The notes beneath the pieces were generated by a model. That model was not told the origin of the DNA. It worked only from the letters and a program-made list of their open reading frames with translations, and ran no database searches. Shown here piece after piece: positions 8,929-17,195 of a stretch of 64,000 bases of DNA (its first letter is position 1; each line of letters begins with the position of its first letter). Both the position numbers and the translations under genes were made by a program. This stretch comes from Thalassovita sp. (GTDB lineage Bacteria; Pseudomonadota; Alphaproteobacteria; Rhodobacterales; Rhodobacteraceae), in the NCBI GenBank assembly GCA_017792425.1, contig CP051233.1, positions 87,456 to 151,455 of the forward strand, given 5' to 3'.

Positions 8929-9594
8929 TCAGGCTGCCGGCAGCCGCACACCGCTGATCTGGTCTGATGTCAGCTCTGCCCCGCCGGCACGCACCAGCAC
9001 AACCGCGCCGGATTCGCTGCGCGCCTCAAGGATCTTGCCCCAGGTTTCCCCGGCCGTGGTCTGCGTCAGCTTGCCATTCACAAAGTTTTCAACCCGGAAG
9101 GAATAGAGCCCGCGATCCAGCCTGTCCCCCGCCGCGCCGGTCCCGTCCCAGACCATCGCATCGGATCCGGCAGGGAGAGCGACCCTGTCCACCTCTGCCC
9201 CGGTGCTGTCCAACACGACCAGTTGCGCTGCGTCGGCATAGCTGAGCCGGCTGACCGCCACCTCTATCCCGGTGGTTCCGTCGAACTGCGCAGGCCCGGC
9301 GGCCCGACCTTCCAGACCGATCCAGTCCGCCAGCGCAGTCAGGCCCGACTGGTTGTTTCCGGCGACCAGGCTGTTCAGCAGCTCGTTCGTCAGCACCTGT
9401 TGTTCCAGCGAGGAAAAGCTGGCCAGTTGCATCGCGTATTCAGACGAATCCATCGGGTTCAGCGGATCCTGGTTCTGCATCTGTACGGTCAGCATCTTCA
9501 GAAAGGTTTCAAAATCCGAATTCAGGACCGTTCCGCTGCTGCCCTGGGTCGCCCCGGTCGCGGCCGTTGTCCGGGTGGCGTCAATCGTGGTCAT
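8929..9594 (-). CDS. flgD: Flagellar hook assembly (hook capping) protein FlgD
   Basis: Scaffold that caps the growing hook so FlgE subunits can polymerise. The 221-residue protein has the conserved N-terminal region FETFLKMLTVQMQNQDPLNPMDSSEY(A) followed by SLEQQV, then a beta-rich FlgD Ig/TUDOR-type domain. It follows fliK by 9 nt on the same strand, so the two form an operon; hook capping and hook-length control belong together. Confidence 0.95.
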   Translation of the reverse strand: MTTIDATRTTAATGATQGSSGTVLNSDFETFLKMLTVQMQNQDPLNPMDSSEYAMQLASFSSLEQQVLTNELLNSLVAGNNQSGLTALADWIGLEGRAAGPAQFDGTTGIEVAVSRLSYADAAQLVVLDSTGAEVDRVALPAGSDAMVWDGTGAAGDRLDRGLYSFRVENFVNGKLTQTTAGETWGKILEARSESGAVVLVRAGGAELTSDQISGVRLPAA

Positions 9595-9603
9595 GGTGCG
9601 TCC

Positions 9604-10884
9604 TCATAGTCGAAGGTCCAGCCCGGTGACCGGACCCTGTTGTTGTGCTGCCACGGCGGGGTCCGCCGGTTGACGGGCAAAGCGATGGATCGGCTGATCC
9701 TGCCGGGATTGCTGTTCGCGCCCGTCGGAATAGGTGACATCGCCAAATCCCAGCGTGCGCAGATCCTGCGCCAGCTCCGGCAGGTGCCTGCGCATCAGAT
9801 CCAGCGTTTCCGGGCGTTCGGCCTGCACGATCAGCACCACGCCGTTTTCCGTTTGCCTCGCCGTCAATCGGACGCGCCCCAGTTCCTCGGGGGCCAACGA
9901 CACCTCGATCGGTTCACCGGGCCGCATGGGGGTGTCGGCCAGATGCTGCAAAAGCTGCCGCCCGGCCCCTGCAGTCTGCGGCGGCGGTTCCGTACTGGCG
10001 GGTGGGGTGGCGGGCGGCTGGGTATGGGAGACGAGGGTCAGGTCCGTCAACGCCTCATCGCCGGGGATCAGTGCAGCGGGGGGCGAATCCGTTCCTGTCG
10101 CCGCCGATTGCTGCGCGACTGACGGGGGTGGCATCGGGGCCGCGCCGCCGTCCCGTTTGCCGGGAACCGCCCGCGGCGCGAGGGCAGCCGAGGCGTCTGT
10201 CGCGGGTTCGGGCGCCAGAGCCAGGCCGGAATCGGAATTCGCCAGCCCCCCGGACGGGTCTGGCCTGACCGGACCGGCAGGCGGGGGCGGGTGGACAGCC
10301 TCCTGAGACAGGCCGTTGGACCTGGTCGCCGCCATGTCGCGTCGGTCGTTGCCCGCCGGAGGTGGGCCATCGGGGTCGGCTTCGGTTTGCGCAGGCATAT
10401 CGGGCGCCGGCAGGGCCGAATCATCCTGTGCGGTCGGGTTGGCCGTCAGATCGGCGGACTCGGTCGCCTGGACATGTTGACGCCCCACCGCGGCATCGAC
10501 GGGATGCGCGCCGGTCTGAACCAAGGACCGCGCGCCCCTGGACCCCTCCCCCGCCTGCATCCTTATTTGGGCCGATCCGGCGGAAGGGTCGGCACGCCCG
10601 ACCCCGGTAGATTCCGTTGACCATCCCGGTGCCATCCAATCGGGGGCTTCCGTCTCTGACGCCTCTGCCAGCGGGTCTTCGTCAGGGATTTCCCCGGTCT
10701 CTTCCGATTCGGGCGCTGAGGGCAGGGGATCATCCCGTGGCCCTGCCTGCGGGTCCGGCGGATTTCCTGAACCTGCCGGTATCGCTGCCCAGAGGGCCGC
10801 AAAGCCGGCCCCCCCGGCTGCGGGCGGGCGGTGCTGGGACTGCCAGTTGGACGATTCGGCCAAGGCCAGCGGCGGGGTTTGCAT
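9604..10884 (-). CDS. fliK: Flagellar hook-length control protein FliK
   Basis: Secreted molecular ruler that measures hook length and switches export specificity via FlhB. The first 310 or so residues are low-complexity, rich in Pro, Ala, Asp and Gly, as expected for the unstructured ruler. The C-terminal 100 residues hold the conserved hook-length domain (IEVSLAPEELGRVRLTA ... LPELAQDLRTLGF). It is first in the fliK-flgD operon. A CtrA-like motif ends 47 nt upstream of the start and is shared with the divergent rod-binding gene. Confidence 0.92.
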   Translation of the reverse strand: MQTPPLALAESSNWQSQHRPPAAGGAGFAALWAAIPAGSGNPPDPQAGPRDDPLPSAPESEETGEIPDEDPLAEASETEAPDWMAPGWSTESTGVGRADPSAGSAQIRMQAGEGSRGARSLVQTGAHPVDAAVGRQHVQATESADLTANPTAQDDSALPAPDMPAQTEADPDGPPPAGNDRRDMAATRSNGLSQEAVHPPPPAGPVRPDPSGGLANSDSGLALAPEPATDASAALAPRAVPGKRDGGAAPMPPPSVAQQSAATGTDSPPAALIPGDEALTDLTLVSHTQPPATPPASTEPPPQTAGAGRQLLQHLADTPMRPGEPIEVSLAPEELGRVRLTARQTENGVVLIVQAERPETLDLMRRHLPELAQDLRTLGFGDVTYSDGREQQSRQDQPIHRFARQPADPAVAAQQQGPVTGLDLRL

Positions 10885-10931
10885 GGGAATCTCCGGTGTT
10901 CGTTTCGCTGCTCCAGACTTGCCGAGTTTGG

Positions 10932-10946
10932 TTACCGCTTCTTTAC
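10932..10946. promoter_or_regulatory. CtrA-like box, fliK / rod-binding protein divergent promoter
   Basis: TTAC-N7-TTAC (10932-10935 and 10943-10946) resembles the CtrA recognition pattern TTAA-N7-TTAA. It is placed symmetrically: 47 nt from the fliK start and 46 nt from the rod-binding gene start. Binding by CtrA is inferred. Confidence 0.5.
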
Positions 10947-10992
10947 CGGTTCCGGGTCATGATCGGAAAAATCGTTCAAATTGGAGATGACG

Positions 10993-11265
10993 ATGCCAGA
11001 AATCCCCCCGGTGACAGCACCGCCCCCCAACCGCCTGCACGCCCTGCGTCAGGCCGCCGAGAAGATCGAGGCGGTGTTCCTATCGGAAATGCTGAAAACC
11101 GCCGGTGTCGGCAAATCGCCGGACGCATTCGGCGGGGGCGCGGGCGAGGATCAGTTCGCCTCGTTCCTGCGGGACGCCCAGGCCGAAGAAATGGTGCGCG
11201 CCGGGGGAATCGGCCTGGCCGAAACCCTGTTCCAGGCCTTGAAGGAAAAAGAGAATGAAAACTGA
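10993..11265 (+). CDS. FlgJ-type rod-binding protein
   Basis: Short (90 residues) protein matching only the N-terminal rod-binding domain of FlgJ (LRQAAEKIEAVFLSEMLKTA ... GIGLAETLFQAL), with no muramidase domain; alphaproteobacteria commonly keep the two activities on separate proteins. It probably acts as a periplasmic scaffold for rod assembly. I choose the ATG at 10993 because GGAG lies 6 nt upstream; earlier in-frame starts at 10981 and 10987 overlap that site. The next gene overlaps by 11 nt. A separate SLT-type lytic enzyme is encoded at 24914-25573. Confidence 0.85.
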   Translation: MPEIPPVTAPPPNRLHALRQAAEKIEAVFLSEMLKTAGVGKSPDAFGGGAGEDQFASFLRDAQAEEMVRAGGIGLAETLFQALKEKENEN

Positions 11266-11599
11266 GAACCCGGTCACGGCCCGCCTGTCCACCTTGCTGG
11301 AGGAAGAACGCCACCTGCTGCTGAAAGGACGGCTGAACGACCTGCCCGCCCTGCTGGAGCGCAAGCGCGCACTGATCGAAGAACTGGGGCCCCCCGCGCG
11401 CGCGGATCTGTCGGCCCTGCACGACCGGCTGACCCGGAATCACGCCTTGCTGAACAGCGCGATGGCAGGCATCCGGCGCGTGGCCGACCGGCTGGAAACC
11501 CTGCAACGAACGCGCGGCGCGCTGGAAACCTATGACAGCCGGGGGCACCGCAAGTCGTTGGGAACGCACCCGGCGGGCAAGGTCGAAAAACGCGCCTGA
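11255..11599 (+). CDS. FlgN-like flagellar export chaperone
   Basis: A 114-residue, mostly helical, charged protein (LSTLLEEERHLLLKGRLNDLPALLERKRALIEEL ...). The leading helical hairpin and its position directly after the rod-binding gene fit the FlgN family, which chaperones the hook-filament junction proteins FlgK and FlgL. Sequence similarity in this family is low, so the assignment leans on pattern and context. It overlaps the preceding gene by 11 nt. flgL lies far away at the right end of the window. Confidence 0.72.
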   Translation: MKTENPVTARLSTLLEEERHLLLKGRLNDLPALLERKRALIEELGPPARADLSALHDRLTRNHALLNSAMAGIRRVADRLETLQRTRGALETYDSRGHRKSLGTHPAGKVEKRA

Positions 11600-11638
11600 C
11601 CACGATTGAATCAAATGCTGGGCAAAGGATTTCCGATG

Positions 11639-11653
11639 TTAGCACTCTCTTAG
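11639..11653. promoter_or_regulatory. CtrA-like box upstream of fliC
   Basis: TTAG-N7-TTAG, a degenerate form of the CtrA pattern, 152 nt before the flagellin start. If it marks the promoter, the fliC mRNA has a leader of over 100 nt, which would suit post-transcriptional control by FlbT. Inferred. Confidence 0.42.
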
Positions 11654-11805
11654 TCATTGGCCACGCAAGGTGATCACGCATCCGAAAGGGATGGCGCAGT
11701 ACCGGGCAAACGGGGCTGTACGGTCTGAAGGGCCCTCGGTCCGTCCTTTGGGGGCGGGATGATCAACCGGCTGCGAAACGCGGCCAAAGACTTGAGGAAA
11801 ATGCT

Positions 11806-13017
11806 ATGTCCAGCATTCTGACCAACAACGGCGCAATGGTTGCGCTGCAAACCCTGAAAACGGTGAACGCCAACCTGGCGGATACGCAAAACCAGATCTC
11901 GACCGGGATGCAGGTCAGCTCGGCCAAGGATAACTCTGCGGTGTGGGCGATTTCAAAGGTGATGGAATCGGATGTGACCGGTTTCCAAGCCATTTCCGAC
12001 AGCCTGTCGCTGGGGGAATCCACCGTCGCGGTGGCCGCCAATGCCGCCGAGACCATCACCGATCTGCTGACCCAGATGAAGGAAAAGATCGTCGCCGCGC
12101 AGGGGGGCAACGTTGACCGCTCCAAGATCAACGACGACGTGACCGCGTTGAAAAACCAGATCAACTCTGTCGTCAGCGCGGCGCAGTTCAACGGGCTGAA
12201 CCTTGTCGATGGTTCGACCGGCTCCACCTCTATCCTGGCGTCTCTGGACCGTGACAGTTCCGGCAACGTAACTGCCTCTTCGATCACCGTGAACGCGCAA
12301 GACCTGTCGACCGGCGGTTATGTCGCCAACGACATCTTCTCTGGCAGTTCGACCGGGTCGTCGGGCGATGGCGACACTGTCGCACTGGTCCTGGACAACG
12401 GCGGCGGCAACGAACAGATCGAAATCGCGGAAAACGGCGCGAACTTCGCCACCGGCGATAAGGTCAGCCTGACCGTCGGGGACAAGACCGTATCCTATAC
12501 CGTGACTGCGAACGACTCGGCGGCGACCACCACGGCCGATATCGTGGCCATCGCGCTGAAAAACCAGATCGACGACCTGGGGATTTCGGGCCTGACCGTG
12601 GACTATGACAGCGGCACGCCGGGAACGCTGGATTTCACCAACGCGGGCACGGTTGACCTGAGTGTCAGCGGCCAGTTCACCAACGCCGGGTCCGGCGGCC
12701 TGGGCGCAATGGCCGGGATCGACGTGTCGACGGCGGTTGGGGCGACCTCGGCGCTGGCGACGGTCGAAACGCTGATCGACACCGCCATCGACGCGGCGGC
12801 GACCTTCGGTTCCTCGCAGGGGCGGATCGAAACCCAGGCGGATTTCGTGTCCAACCTGACCGACGCGTTGAAATCGGGCATCGGTTCAATGGTGGACGCC
12901 GACATGGAGGAAACCTCGGCCCGGCTACAGGCGCTGCAAACCCAGCAGCAACTGGCCATTCAGTCGCTTTCGATCGCGAACCAGGCGCCGCAGTCGATCC
13001 TGTCGCTGTTCCGCTGA
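11806..13017 (+). CDS. fliC: Flagellin
   Basis: Filament subunit. The N-terminus (MSSILTNNGAMVALQTLKTV ... ISTGMQVSSAKDN) and C-terminus (QTQQQLAIQSLSIANQAPQSILSLFR) form the conserved D0/D1 coiled regions; residues about 140-310 are a Gly/Ser/Thr/Asp-rich variable surface domain. Length is 403 residues. GAGG lies 8 nt before the ATG at 11806; a nearer ATG at 11801 is out of frame. A strong terminator follows, then the flaF-flbT pair that tunes flagellin secretion and mRNA stability in alphaproteobacteria. Confidence 0.97.
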   Translation: MSSILTNNGAMVALQTLKTVNANLADTQNQISTGMQVSSAKDNSAVWAISKVMESDVTGFQAISDSLSLGESTVAVAANAAETITDLLTQMKEKIVAAQGGNVDRSKINDDVTALKNQINSVVSAAQFNGLNLVDGSTGSTSILASLDRDSSGNVTASSITVNAQDLSTGGYVANDIFSGSSTGSSGDGDTVALVLDNGGGNEQIEIAENGANFATGDKVSLTVGDKTVSYTVTANDSAATTTADIVAIALKNQIDDLGISGLTVDYDSGTPGTLDFTNAGTVDLSVSGQFTNAGSGGLGAMAGIDVSTAVGATSALATVETLIDTAIDAAATFGSSQGRIETQADFVSNLTDALKSGIGSMVDADMEETSARLQALQTQQQLAIQSLSIANQAPQSILSLFR

Positions 13018-13027
13018 TCGCCACCGG

Positions 13028-13056
13028 ACCGGGGCGCCCACGCGCCCCGGTTTTCC
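13028..13056 (+). terminator. fliC terminator
   Basis: A perfect 10-bp stem (ACCGGGGCGC / GCGCCCCGGT, loop CCAC) followed by TTTTCC, 10 nt past the fliC stop. It lies between fliC and flaF, so it should keep flagellin transcription much higher than that of flaF and flbT. Confidence 0.85.
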
Positions 13057-13084
13057 CTCTCTCTAGCGACAGGATGATCTTCCC

Positions 13085-13456
13085 GTGAACGCACAGTTTA
13101 CCGCGCAGCGCGCCTATGCGCAGACTGCAGGCTCTCTCCGCACGCCCCGCGGACAGGAATATGACGCTTTCGCCCGCGTCACCCATCAGATGATCGCCGC
13201 CGACACCACCAAGGCGATGGCCCCGCTTGCCGCCGCGCTGCACCGGAACCGACGGTTGTGGACGCTGCTGGCCTCGGACGTGGCGGACCCGGCGAACCAG
13301 CTGCCGGCCGCATTGCGGGCGCAGATTTTTTATCTGGCAGAATTCACCAGCCAGCACAGCCGCAAGGTGCTGCGCGGCGCGGCGACCGCTGCCCCGCTGA
13401 TCGAGGTCAACCGCGCCATTATGCGTGGCCTGCGCCCGCAGGAGGCCACGGAATGA
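13085..13456 (+). CDS. flaF: Flagellin assembly/regulatory protein FlaF
   Basis: Small (123 residues) cytoplasmic protein needed for flagellin translation or secretion in Caulobacter-type systems, where it acts opposite FlbT. The conserved segments ARVTHQMIAA ... ALHRNRRLWTLLASDVADPANQLPAALRAQI ... VNRAIMRGL are visible. It begins with GTG at 13085. Its stop overlaps the flbT start (ATGA), so translation is probably coupled. Confidence 0.93.
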   Translation: MNAQFTAQRAYAQTAGSLRTPRGQEYDAFARVTHQMIAADTTKAMAPLAAALHRNRRLWTLLASDVADPANQLPAALRAQIFYLAEFTSQHSRKVLRGAATAAPLIEVNRAIMRGLRPQEATE

Positions 13457-13857
13457 GCGGCCTTGTCCTGAAGCTTGGCCCGAAAGAGCGCGTGCTGGTC
13501 AACGGCGCCGTGATTGAAAACGGGGACCGCCGCAGCAGGCTTTCGGTGCTGACGCCCGACGCCAACATCCTGCGGCTGCGTGATGCCATCCACCCGGACG
13601 AGGCGACGACTCCGGTCCGGCGGGTCTGCTATGCGGCGCAACTGGTTCTGTCTGGTGACGCGGACCCTGCACAGACCCGTCTGCAACTGTTACGCCGGAT
13701 CGAGGAGCTGAGCCGAATCCTGACCGACGCCGACAGCCGCAGCGTTCTGACCGCGGCCTCTGACGCGGTGATCAACCAGCAATTCTACCAGTGCCTGAAA
13801 GCACTGCGCTTGCTGCTGCCCCGAGAGGACCGCCTGCTGGCGGCACACCGGCAATGA
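13453..13857 (+). CDS. flbT: Flagellar biosynthesis repressor FlbT
   Basis: Post-transcriptional regulator that, in Caulobacter, binds the 5' leader of flagellin mRNA and promotes its decay until assembly is ready. The 134-residue product starts MSGLVLKLGPKERVLVNGAVIENGDRRSRL, characteristic of FlbT. The frame is open upstream, but the ATG at 13453 overlaps the flaF stop and is where similarity starts. The next gene also overlaps by 4 nt, making a flaF-flbT-DUF1217 operon. Confidence 0.94.
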   Translation: MSGLVLKLGPKERVLVNGAVIENGDRRSRLSVLTPDANILRLRDAIHPDEATTPVRRVCYAAQLVLSGDADPAQTRLQLLRRIEELSRILTDADSRSVLTAASDAVINQQFYQCLKALRLLLPREDRLLAAHRQ

Positions 13858-14642
13858 CCTATCAGCCGATCCTGCCCGCCTCGGGTCTGGTGGGCTGGAA
13901 ATTCCTGGAACGCACGTTCGAGGCGCAAAGCACCGCGTTCCAGTCTTCCAGCGTGCTGGCCCGCGACACCGCCTATTTCGAACAGAATATCGCCAAGGTG
14001 GACACGGCTGCTGATCTGGTTTCAGACCGCCGGTTGCTGCGGGTCGCGCTGGGGGCTTTCGGATTGGAAGACGACCTGAACAGCAGGTTCTTTGTCCGCA
14101 AAATTTTGGAGGAAGGCACGATCGACCCGGGCTCGTTGGCCAACAAGATGTCGGACAGCCGCTATGCCGCCCTGTCCGATGCCTTCGGGTTCGACCTGGG
14201 GGTGCCACGGACGAAGCTGTCGGATTTCGCCGGGGAAATCATTGGCCAATACCGCGCCCGACAGTTCGAGGTCGCGGTCGGAGAGCAGGACCAGGCCATG
14301 CGCCTGGCCCTGAACGCGCAACGGGAACTGCCGGAGATCGCCGCCAGTGACGACAGCGAAAACACGCGCTGGTACCAGATCATGGGCAACGCCCCGCTAC
14401 GGTCGGTCATGGAAACGGCGCTGGGACTGCCCGACAGCTTTGCCCAGATCGATCTGGACCAACAGCTAGAGGTCTTTGCGGAGAAGGCCGAACGGCAGTT
14501 GGGTATCGACAGCCTGAGCGACCTGTCGGACCCCGCAACGCTGAACAAGCTGATCGAACGCTATCTGCTGCGGGCAGAGGCCCGTTCCGGTGTCGGATCA
14601 AGCCCGGCCTCGATTGCCCTGACCCTGCTGCAATCTGGCTGA
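13854..14642 (+). CDS. DUF1217 flagellar-cluster protein
   Basis: A 262-residue helical protein (VGWKFLERTFEAQSTAFQSSSVLARDTAYFEQNI ...) that I recognise as the DUF1217 family, found almost only in alphaproteobacterial flagellar loci. No signal peptide or membrane segment is visible. Biochemical function is unknown to me; coupling to flbT (4-nt overlap) suggests a role in filament or basal-body assembly. Its 3' end overlaps the convergent fliI by 45 nt. Confidence 0.85.
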   Translation: MTYQPILPASGLVGWKFLERTFEAQSTAFQSSSVLARDTAYFEQNIAKVDTAADLVSDRRLLRVALGAFGLEDDLNSRFFVRKILEEGTIDPGSLANKMSDSRYAALSDAFGFDLGVPRTKLSDFAGEIIGQYRARQFEVAVGEQDQAMRLALNAQRELPEIAASDDSENTRWYQIMGNAPLRSVMETALGLPDSFAQIDLDQQLEVFAEKAERQLGIDSLSDLSDPATLNKLIERYLLRAEARSGVGSSPASIALTLLQSG

Positions 14643-16013
14643 GGCCTGCGGCGGCTTGCCGGTTCCAGCCTGCACAGGTTGCCGCATAGCGGCGCGGGCA
14701 CGGCGCAGGATCAGCCCCAGCCGGGCAAAGCTGGCCGCGGCGTTCTGAGCCTCTGCCTGACCCAGGAAATCATCCAGTTCCGGCCAGGCGGCCACGGCCT
14801 GGTCCAGGATGATGTCGCTGCCGGGGGCATACAGGCCCGCGCGCACCATCATTTCGGACCGATCATAGGTGCCCATCAGCTTGCGCGCCTCGATCAGCAG
14901 GGTGTTTTCCTCGGCACTGGCCGCCGCGGGCAGGCTGCGAGACACCGATTTCAGAACGTCGATGGCCGGATACCGGCCCCGTTCGGCGATCGACCGGTCC
15001 AGCACGATGTGACCGTCCAGAACACCGCGCAGGATGTCCGCGATCGGTTCATCCATGTCGGACCCGGCGACCAGCACGCTGAAAATCCCGGTAATGTCGC
15101 CGGTTCCATCAACCCCCGGCCCGGCGCGTTCGCACAGGGACATGATCATATGCGCCGTCGATGGAGGGAAGCCGCGCAGCGCCGGCGCCTCGCCCCCGGC
15201 GACAGCGACTTCGCGATGCGCTTCGGCGAAGCGGGTGATCGAATCGGCCAGCAGCAGCACCTGCCTGCCCTGGTCGCGAAAGAATTCGGCGATGGCCATT
15301 GCCGTCCAACCGCAGCGGCGCCGGGCCAGCGCGGACTGATCCGAGGTCGCGGCCACCACCACCGCGCGCCGCATCCCGTCACGGCCCAGCGTTTCCTCGA
15401 CGAAGTCGCGCAATTCGCGCCCGCGTTCCCCGATCAGCGCGATCACCACCACGTCGGCCTGCATCTGTCGGGCCAGATGCGCCAGCAGGCTGGACTTGCC
15501 GACGCCTGACCCCGCAAACAGGCCCATCCGCTGGCCCCGCACCACCGGCAGAAAGGTGTTCGTCGCGGCCAGCCCGGTTTCCAGCCGATCCCCCATCGCG
15601 CGCCGTTGACCGGGGGGCGGGGGCGGCGCTTGCAATGGTCGCGCCACCGCGCCGCGCAGCAAGGGGCGGCCATCCAGCGGCCGCCCGAACGGATCAACGA
15701 CCCGTCCGATCCAGGCCGCCGTGGGCGCGATCGAGGCGGGCGAACACAAGGCCACGGCGTCGCCCAAAGATACGCCTTCGTATGGTCCATCCGGCAGCAT
15801 CATCAGCACATCCTGATCCATGCGCACCACTTCGCCGCCGATGGTCTGGCCGTCCTGGCGCGACAGGTTCAACTGGTCGCCAATCCGCGCGAATCGCGCC
15901 AGCCCGCGCACCTGGATCACCCCGGCGCTGACGGCCGACACACGCCCGATCCGGCGCATTGGCGCGATTGCAGAGATCTGGGCGCTAAGGCGGGACAGGT
16001 CTGTGGTGGGCAT
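14598..16013 (-). CDS. fliI: Flagellum-specific ATPase FliI
   Basis: Hexameric ATPase that, with FliH, unfolds and delivers substrates to the flagellar export gate. The 471-residue protein has the Walker A FAGSGVGKSS (about 167-175), the Walker B VLLLADSITRFAEAHRE and the F1/V1-like core. Two local oddities: a proline-rich insert (QAPPPPPGQ, about 129-137) and a C-terminal Gln/Arg/Gly-rich tail that overlaps the convergent DUF1217 gene by 45 nt. A CtrA-like box shared with divergent flgB ends 47 nt before the start. Confidence 0.97.
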   Translation of the reverse strand: MPTTDLSRLSAQISAIAPMRRIGRVSAVSAGVIQVRGLARFARIGDQLNLSRQDGQTIGGEVVRMDQDVLMMLPDGPYEGVSLGDAVALCSPASIAPTAAWIGRVVDPFGRPLDGRPLLRGAVARPLQAPPPPPGQRRAMGDRLETGLAATNTFLPVVRGQRMGLFAGSGVGKSSLLAHLARQMQADVVVIALIGERGRELRDFVEETLGRDGMRRAVVVAATSDQSALARRRCGWTAMAIAEFFRDQGRQVLLLADSITRFAEAHREVAVAGGEAPALRGFPPSTAHMIMSLCERAGPGVDGTGDITGIFSVLVAGSDMDEPIADILRGVLDGHIVLDRSIAERGRYPAIDVLKSVSRSLPAAASAEENTLLIEARKLMGTYDRSEMMVRAGLYAPGSDIILDQAVAAWPELDDFLGQAEAQNAAASFARLGLILRRARAAMRQPVQAGTGKPPQASARLQQGQGNRGRA

Positions 16014-16060
16014 CGGATCCTCCGGTCATTTCCTGACAACGGTTTCTAAAGGAATCAGGG

Positions 16061-16075
16061 TTAAGCCTTGATTGA
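16061..16075. promoter_or_regulatory. CtrA-like box, fliI / flgB divergent promoter
   Basis: TTAA-N7-TTGA between the divergent fliI and flgB genes, 47 nt from the fliI start and 22 nt from the flgB start. It is one of the better matches to TTAA-N7-TTAA in the window. Binding is inferred. Confidence 0.55.
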
Positions 16076-16097
16076 AATCACCAAGGGAGAACCCCGA

Positions 16098-16472
16098 ATG
16101 TTTCAGAATCTGGATATTTTTCGCATCGCCCAGTCGATGGCCGTGCACGCGGGTCGCAGACAGGCCGTGATCGCGCAGAACATCGCGAATGCCGACACTC
16201 CCGGCTACAAGCCGCAGGATCTTGCCGCGTTTTCCGACCTGCTGCGCCAGTCAGAACCGGGCGGCACGATGGGGCGGCGCGATCTGGCCGCCACCGTCAG
16301 CGGGATGGAACCGCAGACCGTGCGGGGCGCTGCGGAATCGCCGAATGGCAACGGGGTGTCGCTGGAACAGGAAATGGTGAAGTCCGTCGATGCGCGCCGC
16401 CAGCACGATCAGGCGCTGGCGATCTACAAATCCGCCCTGACCATCATGCGCAGTACCCTTGGGCGCCGGTAA
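16098..16472 (+). CDS. flgB: Flagellar basal-body rod protein FlgB
   Basis: Proximal rod subunit. The 124-residue protein has the rod-family N-terminal signature AVIAQNIANADTPGYKPQDLAAF and the amphipathic C-terminal helix EQEMVKSVDARRQHDQALAIYKSAL cut short as usual. I place the start at 16098 (MFQNLDIFRIAQSM), with AAGGGAGA upstream. It leads the flgB-flgC-fliE-fliQ-flgF-flgG-flgA-flgH-fliL2 series, all on the plus strand with tiny gaps. Confidence 0.96.
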   Translation: MFQNLDIFRIAQSMAVHAGRRQAVIAQNIANADTPGYKPQDLAAFSDLLRQSEPGGTMGRRDLAATVSGMEPQTVRGAAESPNGNGVSLEQEMVKSVDARRQHDQALAIYKSALTIMRSTLGRR

Positions 16473-16483
16473 CGGAGGACTGC

Positions 16484-16870
16484 ATGAGCGACTTTTCCAA
16501 ATCCCTTGGCATTTCGGCCAGCGGCCTGCAGGCCCAGGCCGCACGCCTGCGCCATGTGTCCGAAAACATCGCCAACGCGGACACGCCAGGCTATCACCGG
16601 AAAACCGTGAGGTTCGAACCCGGACCAGACCCGGATGATGGCACAATCCGCGCAGGCAAGGTGACGCTGGACCGCACCGAGCTGGAACCGATCTATGATC
16701 CGGCGCACCCGCTGGCCGATGAAACCGGCCATTACCAGGGGTCGAACGTCGATCTGATCATTGAAATCGCAGACGCCCGCGAGGCCCAACGCAGCTACGA
16801 GGCGAACCTCAAGATGTTCGAACAGGCCCGTCAGATGTCGTCTGGCCTGTTGGATTTGCTGCGCCGTTAA
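16484..16870 (+). CDS. flgC: Flagellar basal-body rod protein FlgC
   Basis: Proximal rod subunit, 128 residues. Signature ISASGLQAQAARLRHVSENIANADTPGYHRK is near the N-terminus and the conserved VDLIIEIADAREAQRSYEANLKMFEQARQM helix at the C-terminus. It follows flgB by 11 nt. A short perfect hairpin (GTCGGA-N3-TCCGAC, 16872-16886) lies between its stop and fliE; it is too weak to be a sure terminator. Confidence 0.96.
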   Translation: MSDFSKSLGISASGLQAQAARLRHVSENIANADTPGYHRKTVRFEPGPDPDDGTIRAGKVTLDRTELEPIYDPAHPLADETGHYQGSNVDLIIEIADAREAQRSYEANLKMFEQARQMSSGLLDLLRR

Positions 16871-16904
16871 CGTCGGAAAATCCGACACTTACAGGAGAAT
16901 CAGA

Positions 16905-17195
16905 ATGGAAATCCGTACCCCCTTCGCCGCGCAGAGCTATGCCGCGGCAAAACCTGCCACCGCCCCGACACCGGGAACCGGTTCGGCAAGCGACCTGATA
17001 AAGGACGTCACACGCGACTTCGCCGCCACCCTGCAAGAGGCCGAGACCACCGCCAAGGCCGCGATGGCCGGCACTGCCGATCCGCACGCGCTGGTGCAGG
17101 CGCTGGCGCAGACGGAACTGGCCGTGGAAACCGCCGTGACCATGCGCGACAAGGTGGTCGAGGCCTATCAGGAAATCCTGCGGATGCCGGTGTGA
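16905..17195 (+). CDS. fliE: Flagellar hook-basal body complex protein FliE
   Basis: Adapter that joins the MS ring and export gate to the proximal rod. The 96-residue product has the conserved C-terminal half DPHALVQALAQTELAVETAVTMRDKVVEAYQEILRMPV. I choose the ATG at 16905 because AGGAGA lies just upstream; the open frame before it overlaps flgC. Its stop overlaps the fliQ start. Confidence 0.95.
   Translation: MEIRTPFAAQSYAAAKPATAPTPGTGSASDLIKDVTRDFAATLQEAETTAKAAMAGTADPHALVQALAQTELAVETAVTMRDKVVEAYQEILRMPV

Noticed and set aside
11600..11805. Sigma28 (FliA) promoter for flagellin
   Set aside because: No TAAA-N15-GCCGATAA-like match was found; the CtrA-like box is the better candidate.
16872..16886. 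Hairpin between flgC and fliE as a terminator
   Set aside because: The 6-bp stem has no U-run and lies inside a tight operon, so it is more likely incidental or a processing site.
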